A DNA stretch of 6,879 nt from JBHIBA01 sp046758845. Lineage in GTDB: Bacteria; UBA8248; JACPRG01; G963555815. Numbering within the stretch: position 1 is the stretch's first letter; the number at the start of each line of letters is the position of its first letter. A program made the position numbers and the translations under genes. Below the pieces are notes generated by a model. The model searched no databases and was not told where the DNA came from. It saw only the letters and a list, made by a program, of their open reading frames with translations. The DNA is taken from the NCBI GenBank assembly GCA_046758845.1, contig JBHIBA010000255.1:1-6879 (forward strand), given 5' to 3'. This document shows positions 1 to 4,614 of this stretch, in pieces.

Positions 1-336
1 GAGCTCTACGAGGCCGCCCGCATCGATGGCGCCGGACCCTGGACCCAATTCCGCCGGGTCACGCTTCCCCTGCTCAAGCCCGCCCTCCTGGTGGCGCTGC
101 TTTTCCGGACGATGGACGCCTTCCGCGTCTTCGATCTGGTCTTCGTGATGACGCAGGGCGGACCCGCAAGCTCCACGTCCGTCCTCCAGTTCTACGGCTA
201 CAAGCGCATGTTCACGGAGGGAGATTTGGGGTACGGCTCGGCGGTGTCCGTCGTGATCTTCCTGATCATCTTTGTCATCTCGCTTTTCTACATCCGGACC
301 GTGGGGACGCGGCTTTTGGAGAAGGGTGAAACGTGA
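1..336 (+). CDS. CUT1-type ABC transporter permease, MalF/UgpA-like (3' part only)
   Basis: This is the C-terminal 111 residues of an inner-membrane permease for a carbohydrate-type (CUT1) ABC importer; the gene begins before the window. The reading frame is open from base 1, so the internal GTG at 91 is not the start. The fragment opens inside the EAA loop that docks the ATPase (ELYEAARIDGAG at residues 1-12, then the VTLPLL segment). It continues with the MalF-family signature FDLVFVMTQGGPA (about residues 44-56) and ends with a last membrane helix at about residues 80-101 and a short basic tail. The stop codon overlaps the GTG start of the next permease by 4 bases (GTGA), so the two are translationally coupled and probably form a heterodimer. 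The substrate cannot be told from the permease; sugars, polyols and glycerol-phosphate are typical for CUT1. Confidence 0.95.
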   Translation, partial: ELYEAARIDGAGPWTQFRRVTLPLLKPALLVALLFRTMDAFRVFDLVFVMTQGGPASSTSVLQFYGYKRMFTEGDLGYGSAVSVVIFLIIFVISLFYIRTVGTRLLEKGET

Positions 337-1169
337 GGACGGGTGCGAGGCAATTTGTTGGGACTTTTGGCTTCTGGGTCTGGGTGGGAGTCCTTTTAAC
401 CTTCAGCCTGACGCCCTTCCTCTGGTTCGTCCTGACTTCGCTCAAATCGCAGATTCAGTTGACGGCTTCTCCGCCTGTGATCTGGCCGGATGGGGGGGTT
501 CACTTCTACCGCTCGGCCGTCGGCAAGTATCACCTTTTACGGTTCGTCGGGAACAGCCTGATCGTGGCGGGGTCCACGACCCTTTTGAGCCTGGCCGTCG
601 GCTCTCTGGCGGGTTATGCGTTGAGCCGGCTGCCGGTTCGGGGGAAGCCCCTCATCCTGGGGGCGGTCCTGGCGGTCTCGATGTTTCCGCAAATCTCCGT
701 CGTGGGGCCGGTGTGGCGGATCTTGAGGGCCGTCGGCTGGCTGAACACGTACCAAGGCCTCGTCGCTCCTTACGTGACGCTGACGCTCCCGCTGACCGTG
801 TGGATCCTGGCGAGCTTTTTCAAGGAGCTGCCCCGCGAGCTGGAGGAGGCGGCCAAGATCGACGGCTGCGGCCCGGTCAAGACGCTGGTGAAGATTGTCG
901 CCCCGGTGGCCGCTCCGGGCGTCTTCACGGCGGCCATCCTGGTGTTCATTTACGCGTGGAACGAGTTCTTCTTCGCCCTTTTGATCATGACGAGAGCGGA
1001 GGTCCAGACCCTTCCCGTGGGGATCGCCCTTTTTCCGGGCCAGTACACCATGCCCTGGGGGGAGATCGCGGCGGCGTGCGTCATCGCCACTCTGCCCTTG
1101 GTCGCGCTGGTGCTCATTTTCCAGCGGCGGATCATCCGGGGCCTCTCAGCGGGATCGATTGTGCAATAA
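333..1169 (+). CDS. CUT1-type ABC transporter permease, MalG/UgpE-like
   Basis: This is a complete 278-residue inner-membrane permease, a normal length for MalG/UgpE relatives, and the likely partner of the upstream permease. Six hydrophobic segments are visible, at about residues 11-33, 72-97, 106-125, 142-162, 195-218 and 244-264. The cytoplasmic EAA loop that contacts the ATPase is at 171-180 (EEAAKIDGCG), and the helix after it carries the AWNEFFFALL motif (208-217) characteristic of this subfamily. The C-terminus LSAGSIVQ resembles the usual MalG-family ending. The start is GTG at 333, overlapping the previous stop, which fits translational coupling. No ATPase or binding protein follows; the next gene is an unrelated msrB after a repeat-containing spacer. 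Family assignment is firm; the transported substrate is unknown. Confidence 0.95.
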   Translation: MRTGARQFVGTFGFWVWVGVLLTFSLTPFLWFVLTSLKSQIQLTASPPVIWPDGGVHFYRSAVGKYHLLRFVGNSLIVAGSTTLLSLAVGSLAGYALSRLPVRGKPLILGAVLAVSMFPQISVVGPVWRILRAVGWLNTYQGLVAPYVTLTLPLTVWILASFFKELPRELEEAAKIDGCGPVKTLVKIVAPVAAPGVFTAAILVFIYAWNEFFFALLIMTRAEVQTLPVGIALFPGQYTMPWGEIAAACVIATLPLVALVLIFQRRIIRGLSAGSIVQ

Positions 1170-1195
1170 TGGGCCGGCAATCGGGATTGCAAGAC

Positions 1196-1274
1196 GGGCC
1201 GGTACGGAGCCCGGCCCCTACACGGCTGAACGCCCACAGGAGTCGGATGTAGGGGCGGGGCTCTGTACCCGCCC
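1196..1274. repeat. Divergent pair of GTAG-footed hairpins (REP/BIME-like)
   Basis: Two 26-base arms, 1196-1221 and 1249-1274, are inverted copies of each other (23 of 26 positions match) around a 27-base centre. Each arm is itself a hairpin. The left has stem GGGCCGG (1196-1202) with CCGGCCC (1211-1217); the right has GGGCGGG (1253-1259) with CCCGCCC (1268-1274). Both have 8-base loops. Each hairpin is preceded at its 5' foot by GTAG, on the minus strand at 1218-1221 and on the plus strand at 1249-1252. Two of the three differences between arms lie opposite each other in the stem and preserve pairing. A GTAG foot plus a short GC hairpin is the hallmark of REP sequences mobilised by RAYT (TnpA_REP) enzymes. 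No T-run follows, so this is not a plain intrinsic terminator. Confidence 0.75.
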
Positions 1275-1336
1275 TCGGCGTTTTTGCCGGAGGCGGCACT
1301 GGCGGACAAGCCGGTGAAAGAGAGGATTAGCGAAAA

Positions 1337-1744
1337 ATGGCAGAGAAAGTCGTTAAGAGCGACGAGGAGTGGAGAAGGCTGCTCACGGCCGAGCAGTACG
1401 CGATCACCCGGCAGAAAGGGACGGAGCACCCCTTCACGGGCGCGTACTTGAACTCCAAGGAAAAGGGCACATACCGCTGCGTCTGCTGCGGGACGGATCT
1501 ATTCAGCTCGGAGACGAAGTTCGACTCCGGCACGGGCTGGCCGAGCTTCTGGAAGCCTATCTCGGAGGAAAACGTCCAGACCGAGATGGACCATAGCCTC
1601 GGCACGCAACGCGTGGAGGTCCTGTGCGCCCGATGCGACGCCCACCTGGGCCACGTCTTCGAGGACGGTCCCCCGCCCACGGGCCTTCGCTACTGCATCA
1701 ACTCGGCCGCGCTCATACAGAATAAGAAAGAGTCACAGAAGTAG
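1337..1744 (+). CDS. msrB: Peptide-methionine (R)-S-oxide reductase MsrB
   Basis: This 135-residue cytoplasmic enzyme reduces the R-epimer of methionine sulfoxide in proteins as part of oxidative damage repair. It spans the whole SelR/MsrB domain. Zinc-binding pairs are C48/C51 (CVCC) and C97/C100 (CARC). The core motifs SGTGWPSF (64-71), HLGHVF (103-108) and RYCINS (118-123) are present, with C120 the catalytic cysteine. The position often occupied by a resolving cysteine (SGCGWPSF in many relatives) is T66 here, so recycling must use another cysteine or act directly on the sulfenic acid. There is no MsrA domain. A GAGAGGA ribosome site lies at about 1319-1325, roughly 11 bases before the ATG. 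It is flanked by a repeat upstream and a convergent small gene downstream, so it appears to be a stand-alone gene. Confidence 0.97.
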   Translation: MAEKVVKSDEEWRRLLTAEQYAITRQKGTEHPFTGAYLNSKEKGTYRCVCCGTDLFSSETKFDSGTGWPSFWKPISEENVQTEMDHSLGTQRVEVLCARCDAHLGHVFEDGPPPTGLRYCINSAALIQNKKESQK

Positions 1745-1761
1745 AGGGAAGATAGACGCCC

Positions 1762-1789
1762 CCTGGCTCAAGTCTCTATCAGTGCCAGG
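1762..1789 (+). other. Hairpin downstream of msrB
   Basis: CCTGGC (1762-1767) pairs with GCCAGG (1784-1789) across a 16-base loop, 18 bases after the msrB stop and between two convergent genes. The stem is short, the loop long, and no T-run follows on either strand, so it is only a weak candidate transcript end. Confidence 0.2.
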
Positions 1790-1843
1790 AGTGCGCCGAG
1801 AAGTTCCGATTCCACGGCCGGGTCGGACGGGTTCGGTTGCCGA

Positions 1844-2035
1844 TCAGTCTTTCTTTATGCAGTACGCGTAGACCGGCCGGATGGCGAACAAAACGAACAG
1901 GATGGTTAGGAGCCACCGATTGGCTTGCACCCAAGTAGTGATATAGGACCCGATGATGATCCCAAGCACAACCACGGCCAATTTCAAGGACACGATGTCC
2001 AGGGGCGACCACACCTTCGACTGCCAGAGCTTCAT
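1844..2035 (-). CDS. Small two-helix membrane protein, unknown function
   Basis: This is a 63-residue protein starting MKLWQSKVWSPLD. Two hydrophobic helices, at about residues 17-36 and 43-58, are separated by a short polar turn (TWVQANRW) and followed by the basic tail YCIKKD. This suggests a small integral inner-membrane protein with both ends on the same side. The ATG at 2035 is preferred because GGAGG lies 5 bases before it and a good promoter lies 40-75 bases upstream. A longer reading from TTG at 2110 would add 25 residues but would start inside that promoter. The layout resembles short uncharacterised bacterial membrane proteins that begin MKLW and end in an AIRP/AIKP-containing second helix; I recall this only in general terms and assign no function. 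It stands alone, convergent with msrB, next to a 224-bp insertion. Confidence 0.72.
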   Translation of the reverse strand: MKLWQSKVWSPLDIVSLKLAVVVLGIIIGSYITTWVQANRWLLTILFVLFAIRPVYAYCIKKD

Positions 2036-2082
2036 GATGTCCTCCACCGATTCTTGGATCGAACCCTTTCCCCCGCTGACAG

Positions 2083-2110
2083 TGTATAAAGGATTCGTCC
2101 GAGAATTCAA
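2083..2110 (-). promoter_or_regulatory. Sigma70-like promoter of the small membrane protein gene
   Basis: Read on the minus strand, a TTGAAT -35 box (2110-2105), a 16-base spacer and a TATACA -10 box (2088-2083) predict a start near 2076, about 40 bases before the ATG. This supports the short 63-residue protein. The upstream edge of the -35 box overlaps by two bases the target duplication of the neighbouring insertion. Confidence 0.5.
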
Positions 2111-2116
2111 GTATCG

Positions 2117-2340
2117 GGTAGTGGGTCAGATTGCTGAATGACCCCTGCCCCCTCGGGTGTAGCCGCGATTTGAGCACATTCGCTTCGCTCAGTGCAGGCT
2201 CCGCGGAAATGGCGGCCGGGTTTGCCCCGATCTCCGCTCGGCCCGAGGACCTCGCTCAGATCGGGACTACACCAAATCATGACAGACCTGCAGGCAAAGC
2301 TGTGTACAGTGCTGAATCCCTTCGAAACTGACCCACTACC
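2117..2340. mobile_element. MITE-like non-coding insertion with 13-bp terminal inverted repeats
   Basis: GGTAGTGGGTCAG (2117-2129) is repeated as its perfect inverse CTGACCCACTACC (2328-2340). The flanks are AAGTATCG (2109-2116) and AAGTTTCG (2341-2348), a 7 of 8 match placed exactly at the outer edges of the repeats, as expected of an aged target-site duplication. The left end also folds back on itself (GGGTCA with TGACCC at 2139-2144). The 224-bp interior has no credible gene, so this looks like a miniature element moved in trans, or the joined ends of a decayed IS. GTGGGTCAG-type ends remind me of IS21-family termini, but I cannot confirm the family. Confidence 0.6.
2156..2273. repeat. Nested inverted repeat with convergent GTAG-footed hairpins
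   Basis: Inside the 224-bp element, bases 2156-2175 and 2254-2273 form a second inverted repeat (17 of 20 positions match) whose outer part is GGTGTAG/CTACACC. Each half feeds a hairpin with GTAG at its foot. On the plus strand GTAG (2159-2162) is followed by CCGCG (2163-2167), which pairs with CGCGG (2202-2206). On the minus strand GTAG (2270-2267) is followed after one base by an 8-bp stem formed by 2226-2233 (CCCGATCT) and 2258-2265 (AGATCGGG). The loop of the second hairpin has a further CTCGG/CCGAG pairing. The pair faces inward, opposite to the arrangement at 1196-1274. Confidence 0.55.
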
Positions 2341-2465
2341 AAGTTTCGGGAGCGAGCCGAGGGCTCAGGCGTCATCGAGTCAGGAGCCATCAACCCGCGC
2401 CCTGCGCCGCACCCGAGAGCCTTCGCGCGAGTCGGTGACTTCTCGCTCAGCGTGACATAACCGTC

Positions 2466-2492
2466 AATTACTTAGCGCTCCCCCTAGTAATT
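2466..2492. other. Hairpin in cyclase 3' spacer
   Basis: AATTACT (2466-2472) pairs with AGTAATT (2486-2492) across 13 bases. It lies 61 bases or more past the stop of the minus-strand cyclase gene. The AT-rich stem is unusual in this GC-rich spacer. No T-run follows, so a role in transcript ending is unproven. Confidence 0.3.
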
Positions 2493-2510
2493 CAGCGGGA
2501 GATCAACGAC

Positions 2511-2527
2511 CGATAGCAATGCTATCG
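2511..2527 (-). terminator. Perfect hairpin after the cyclase gene, possible transcript end
   Basis: CGATAGC (2511-2517) and GCTATCG (2521-2527) form a perfect 7-bp stem with a 3-base loop, 25 bases beyond the stop codon of the minus-strand cyclase gene. Position and compactness fit a 3' end or mRNA-stabilising hairpin. There is no clear U-tract in either direction, so classical intrinsic termination is doubtful. Confidence 0.35.
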
Positions 2528-2552
2528 CCTGAGAGAGTGAGAGCGAAGGGTC

Positions 2553-3305
2553 TCAATCCTCGAACAGAGCCACAGCCCGGACAAACCCGGCGCTCGCCCG
2601 TTTGATCTTGATGGGAAAGCAAGCCACCTTGAAGCCCGACGGCGGAAGCTTGTCGAGGTTGGTCAGCTTCTCCAGGTGACAGTACTCCTTCTCGATGCCG
2701 GCCAGATGGGCCTCCCAGATAAGGGACTTGTCGCTCGTCCGCTTGTAGTCGGCGATCCAATACTTATAGGGCCGGTCAAAGCTCCAGGCGTCGGTCCCCA
2801 TCACGCGGATGCCCCCGTCGATCATCCAGAGCGTGGCCTCTCTGCCGGGCCCACAACCCCGCTCCCAGAAGTCCTCTTTTCCCCAGGAATGCATCGCCCC
2901 GGTGTAGAAGAGGACGATGTCGCCCGGTTTCAGCGCGACGCCGGCCTCTTTCAGCTTGTTCTGGATGTCCCCGATCTCCAGGCGCGTTCCGTCCTGTCGG
3001 TCGTGGAAATCGAGGCAAACTCCGTCCCCCAAGCACCACTCTACCGGGATTTCGTCAACGGTCCGGGCCGGATTCCCCTGACTGGTCGGGTGGAAGTGCC
3101 AAGGGGCGTCCATGTGAGTGCCCCCGTGGGTGGTGGAGATTACCTCGTCGTCAGCGTAGGCGAGCCCTAGGGGAAGGTCCTCCGTCTTGATCCCCATCTT
3201 GTTGTACTCCTTGGTCCCCTCCTTGTGGTCCAAATACTTGATTTCCACGTTCATGAGGGGGCTCGGGTCGCTTTCCAGCGTGATGCTGAGATCAACCATT
3301 CGCAT
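2553..3305 (-). CDS. Cyclase-family protein (PF04199), metal-dependent hydrolase
   Basis: This 250-residue, apparently cytoplasmic protein belongs to the family that includes bacterial kynurenine formamidase and isatin hydrolase, which use a metal ion to hydrolyse formamides, cyclic amides and related bonds. The diagnostic metal motif is complete: H60-G-G-T-H64-M-D66-A-P-W-H70-F71. Family features follow: a central GDIVLFYTG segment (128-136), GTDAWSFD (170-177), H200, and a C-terminal LP-x-SGF...FPIK...FVRAVAL stretch (220-247). There is no signal peptide. ATG at 3305 is chosen because AAGGAG lies about 7 bases upstream (plus 3313-3318); ATG two codons later is the alternative. It diverges from the aldolase-LLM-SDR series, suggesting shared control from the 278-base gap. 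The exact substrate is unknown; calling it KynB would overreach because no other tryptophan-catabolism gene is present. Confidence 0.9.
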   Translation of the reverse strand: MRMVDLSITLESDPSPLMNVEIKYLDHKEGTKEYNKMGIKTEDLPLGLAYADDEVISTTHGGTHMDAPWHFHPTSQGNPARTVDEIPVEWCLGDGVCLDFHDRQDGTRLEIGDIQNKLKEAGVALKPGDIVLFYTGAMHSWGKEDFWERGCGPGREATLWMIDGGIRVMGTDAWSFDRPYKYWIADYKRTSDKSLIWEAHLAGIEKEYCHLEKLTNLDKLPPSGFKVACFPIKIKRASAGFVRAVALFED

Positions 3306-3403
3306 GAGATCGCTCCTTCAGAAAAGAACCTTTCCGGCGCTCTGTCCGGACTGACTCCCCCTGGAGAAGGCTTCCCGCCAAAAACCCAGGATAATGCCCA
3401 ATA

Positions 3404-3433
3404 ATTATAGCCAAAACAGGAGGCCACTGAGAA
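3404..3433 (-). promoter_or_regulatory. Candidate promoter for the cyclase gene
   Basis: On the minus strand a TTCTCA -35 box (3433-3428), an 18-base spacer and a perfect TATAAT -10 box (3409-3404) sit about 100 bases before the cyclase ATG, in the AT-rich part of the divergent spacer. The -10 match is strong and the -35 match moderate. Confidence 0.45.
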
Positions 3434-3463
3434 GGAGGAAAAGATACCCGAAGATCTTCGTCG

Positions 3464-3493
3464 TTGATTTCCGGCCGATCCTTTCCCTAAAAT
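3464..3493 (+). promoter_or_regulatory. Candidate promoter for the aldolase-LLM series
   Basis: A TTGATT -35 box (3464-3469), an 18-base spacer and a TAAAAT -10 box (3488-3493) predict a start near 3500, with a leader of about 84 bases before the aldolase ATG. It lies about 30 bases from the opposing cyclase promoter, so one regulator could bind between them. Confidence 0.45.
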
Positions 3494-3560
3494 GAGTCCA
3501 GCGCGAATTTCTCCATTTTAAAGAGAAGCCCGACGGGAAGATTGCCCAACCCTACGGCTG

Positions 3561-3570
3561 TCCGATCGGA
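3561..3570. promoter_or_regulatory. 10-bp palindrome in aldolase leader, possible operator
   Basis: TCCGATCGGA is a perfect palindrome just before the AGGAAGG ribosome site of the aldolase gene (about 3571-3577). A protein bound here, or a fold in the leader, could affect expression. Short GC palindromes are common in such DNA, so this is a weak call. Confidence 0.2.
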
Positions 3571-3583
3571 AGGAAGGTGAGCG

Positions 3584-4519
3584 ATGGTGAAAGCGGTGAA
3601 CGTCCGAGGCATTATCCCTGCAACGGTCCTGCCCATGACCGATGAGGGCGAAATGGACCCCGCCTCCCTGAAGAGCTACTACGACTGGCTCATCGACCAG
3701 GGGGTGTGCGCGGTCGCCGTTAACGCGGATACGGGCGAAGGGCCGCACCTGTACCCGGAAGAAAAGCGCCAGGTGCTGGAAAAAGTCGTCGAGGTCGTGG
3801 GCGGCCGCGTCTCGGTCATCGCCGGGCTGACGGCCATGTTCACCGACCAGGCCGTTCAGCAGGCCAAGGAAGCCGAGGCCATCGGGGCGGACGGCCTGCT
3901 CATGTTCCCCATTCCGGCCTTCCGGGGCAAGCCGCAGGACGCGGAGCAGATCTACGCCTATCACGCCGCCATCGCCGACGCCGTCGACCTGCCCATGATT
4001 CTCTTCCAGCTCCAGGACGCCCTGGGGGGCGTGGAGTTCGAGGTTGACACGCTGCTCCGCCTCTCTGCCATCGAGAACGCCGTCGCCATCAAGGAGGCGT
4101 CCTTTGACGCCCTCAAGTTCGTCCGGACGGTGGCGGCGCTGAACGCCGGCCCGCGCCCCATCACCATCCTGACGGGGAACGACAATTTCATCTGCGAGTC
4201 CTTCATCCTGGGCGCCCAGGGGGCGCTCATCGGCTTCGGGACGGTGGCCACGTCTCTTCAGGTGGAGGCATTCCATGCCGCTATGGAGAAGGACTTCACC
4301 AAGACGATAGAGATCGGCCGGAAGATCCAGCCCCTGGTGGACGCCACCTTCGGCCCCCCGGTTCGGAACTACCGGGCGCGGCTGAAAGAGGTCCTGGTGA
4401 TGCAGGGGATCATCGAGCGGGCCGCCGTGCGGCCGCCCATGGTGCCCGTCTCCGACGCCGAGCGGGAGGCCATCCGACAAGCCCTGGAGAAAATGGAGCT
4501 GCTTCCGGCCCGAGCCTGA
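3584..4519 (+). CDS. DapA/NanA-superfamily Schiff-base aldolase, not a canonical DHDPS
   Basis: This 311-residue cytoplasmic (beta/alpha)8-barrel enzyme of the dihydrodipicolinate synthase / N-acetylneuraminate lyase superfamily would form a Schiff base with a keto acid for aldol or retro-aldol chemistry. The Schiff-base lysine is K170 (VAIKEAS, matching GIKEAT in E. coli DapA). The substrate loop reads ADTGEG (48-53) instead of GTTGES. Aligned by eye to E. coli DapA, T44 becomes D49, Y107 becomes P111, Y133 becomes F141 and R138 becomes A146; K161 and T45 are kept. The Thr-Tyr-Tyr proton relay and the aspartate-semialdehyde-binding arginine are therefore missing, so lysine synthesis is unlikely and a catabolic lyase is more probable. 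AGGAAGG precedes the ATG. It is the first gene of the plus-strand series, 95 bases before the LLM oxidoreductase. Confidence 0.92.
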   Translation: MVKAVNVRGIIPATVLPMTDEGEMDPASLKSYYDWLIDQGVCAVAVNADTGEGPHLYPEEKRQVLEKVVEVVGGRVSVIAGLTAMFTDQAVQQAKEAEAIGADGLLMFPIPAFRGKPQDAEQIYAYHAAIADAVDLPMILFQLQDALGGVEFEVDTLLRLSAIENAVAIKEASFDALKFVRTVAALNAGPRPITILTGNDNFICESFILGAQGALIGFGTVATSLQVEAFHAAMEKDFTKTIEIGRKIQPLVDATFGPPVRNYRARLKEVLVMQGIIERAAVRPPMVPVSDAEREAIRQALEKMELLPARA

Positions 4520-4534
4520 GACCGTCGTCTCAGG
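4515..4534 (+). other. Perfect hairpin spanning the aldolase stop codon
   Basis: CCTGAGAC (4515-4522) and GTCTCAGG (4527-4534) form an 8-bp perfect stem with a CGTC tetraloop. The TGA stop (4517-4519) lies within the 5' arm. No T-run follows, so it may stabilise the upstream mRNA or tune downstream expression rather than terminate. Confidence 0.45.
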
Positions 4535-4614
4535 GATTCACTATCCTGTCCCGGCCAGCCCCCGCATCCGCCGGACCGGGCCTACTCGGCACTCATATCA
4601 GGAGTCTTGAGGCG

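Larger units (their letters stand above)
2036..2552. other. Long intergenic stretch with insertion and hairpins, no convincing gene
   Basis: This 517-base gap separates the small membrane protein gene from the cyclase gene. It holds the promoter of the former, a 224-bp inverted-repeat element (2117-2340) and downstream hairpins at 2466-2492 and 2511-2527. Open frames here (for example 2131-2331 plus and 2192-2455 plus) run straight through the repeats and look like shadows: they have no recognisable domain and low-complexity, compositionally odd translations. No RNA gene was recognised. Confidence 0.7.

Noticed and set aside
272..1252. 326-residue plus-strand open frame over the second permease
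   Set aside because: It is a GC-rich shadow with Arg/Gly/Pro-heavy translation and no domain; the overlapping frame 333-1169 is an unmistakable permease.
1196..1274. CRISPR repeats
   Set aside because: Only two inverted units, not direct repeats with regular spacers, and no cas gene in the window.
950..1429. 159-residue minus-strand open frame spanning permease end, repeat and msrB start
   Set aside because: It crosses the ends of two firm plus-strand genes and the REP-like pair; no domain visible.
2131..2331. 66-residue plus-strand open frame in the 224-bp element
   Set aside because: It lies wholly inside inverted repeats and has no ribosome site; I treat it as a by-product of the repeat rather than a gene.
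2553..3305. Naming the cyclase-family gene kynB
   Set aside because: The metal motif defines the family, not kynurenine formamidase specifically, and no tryptophan-catabolism partner genes are present.
3518..4480. 320-residue minus-strand open frame opposite the aldolase
   Set aside because: It is antisense to a well-matched DapA-fold gene, and the translation is His/Asp/Arg/Gly-rich without motifs, typical of high-GC antisense frames.
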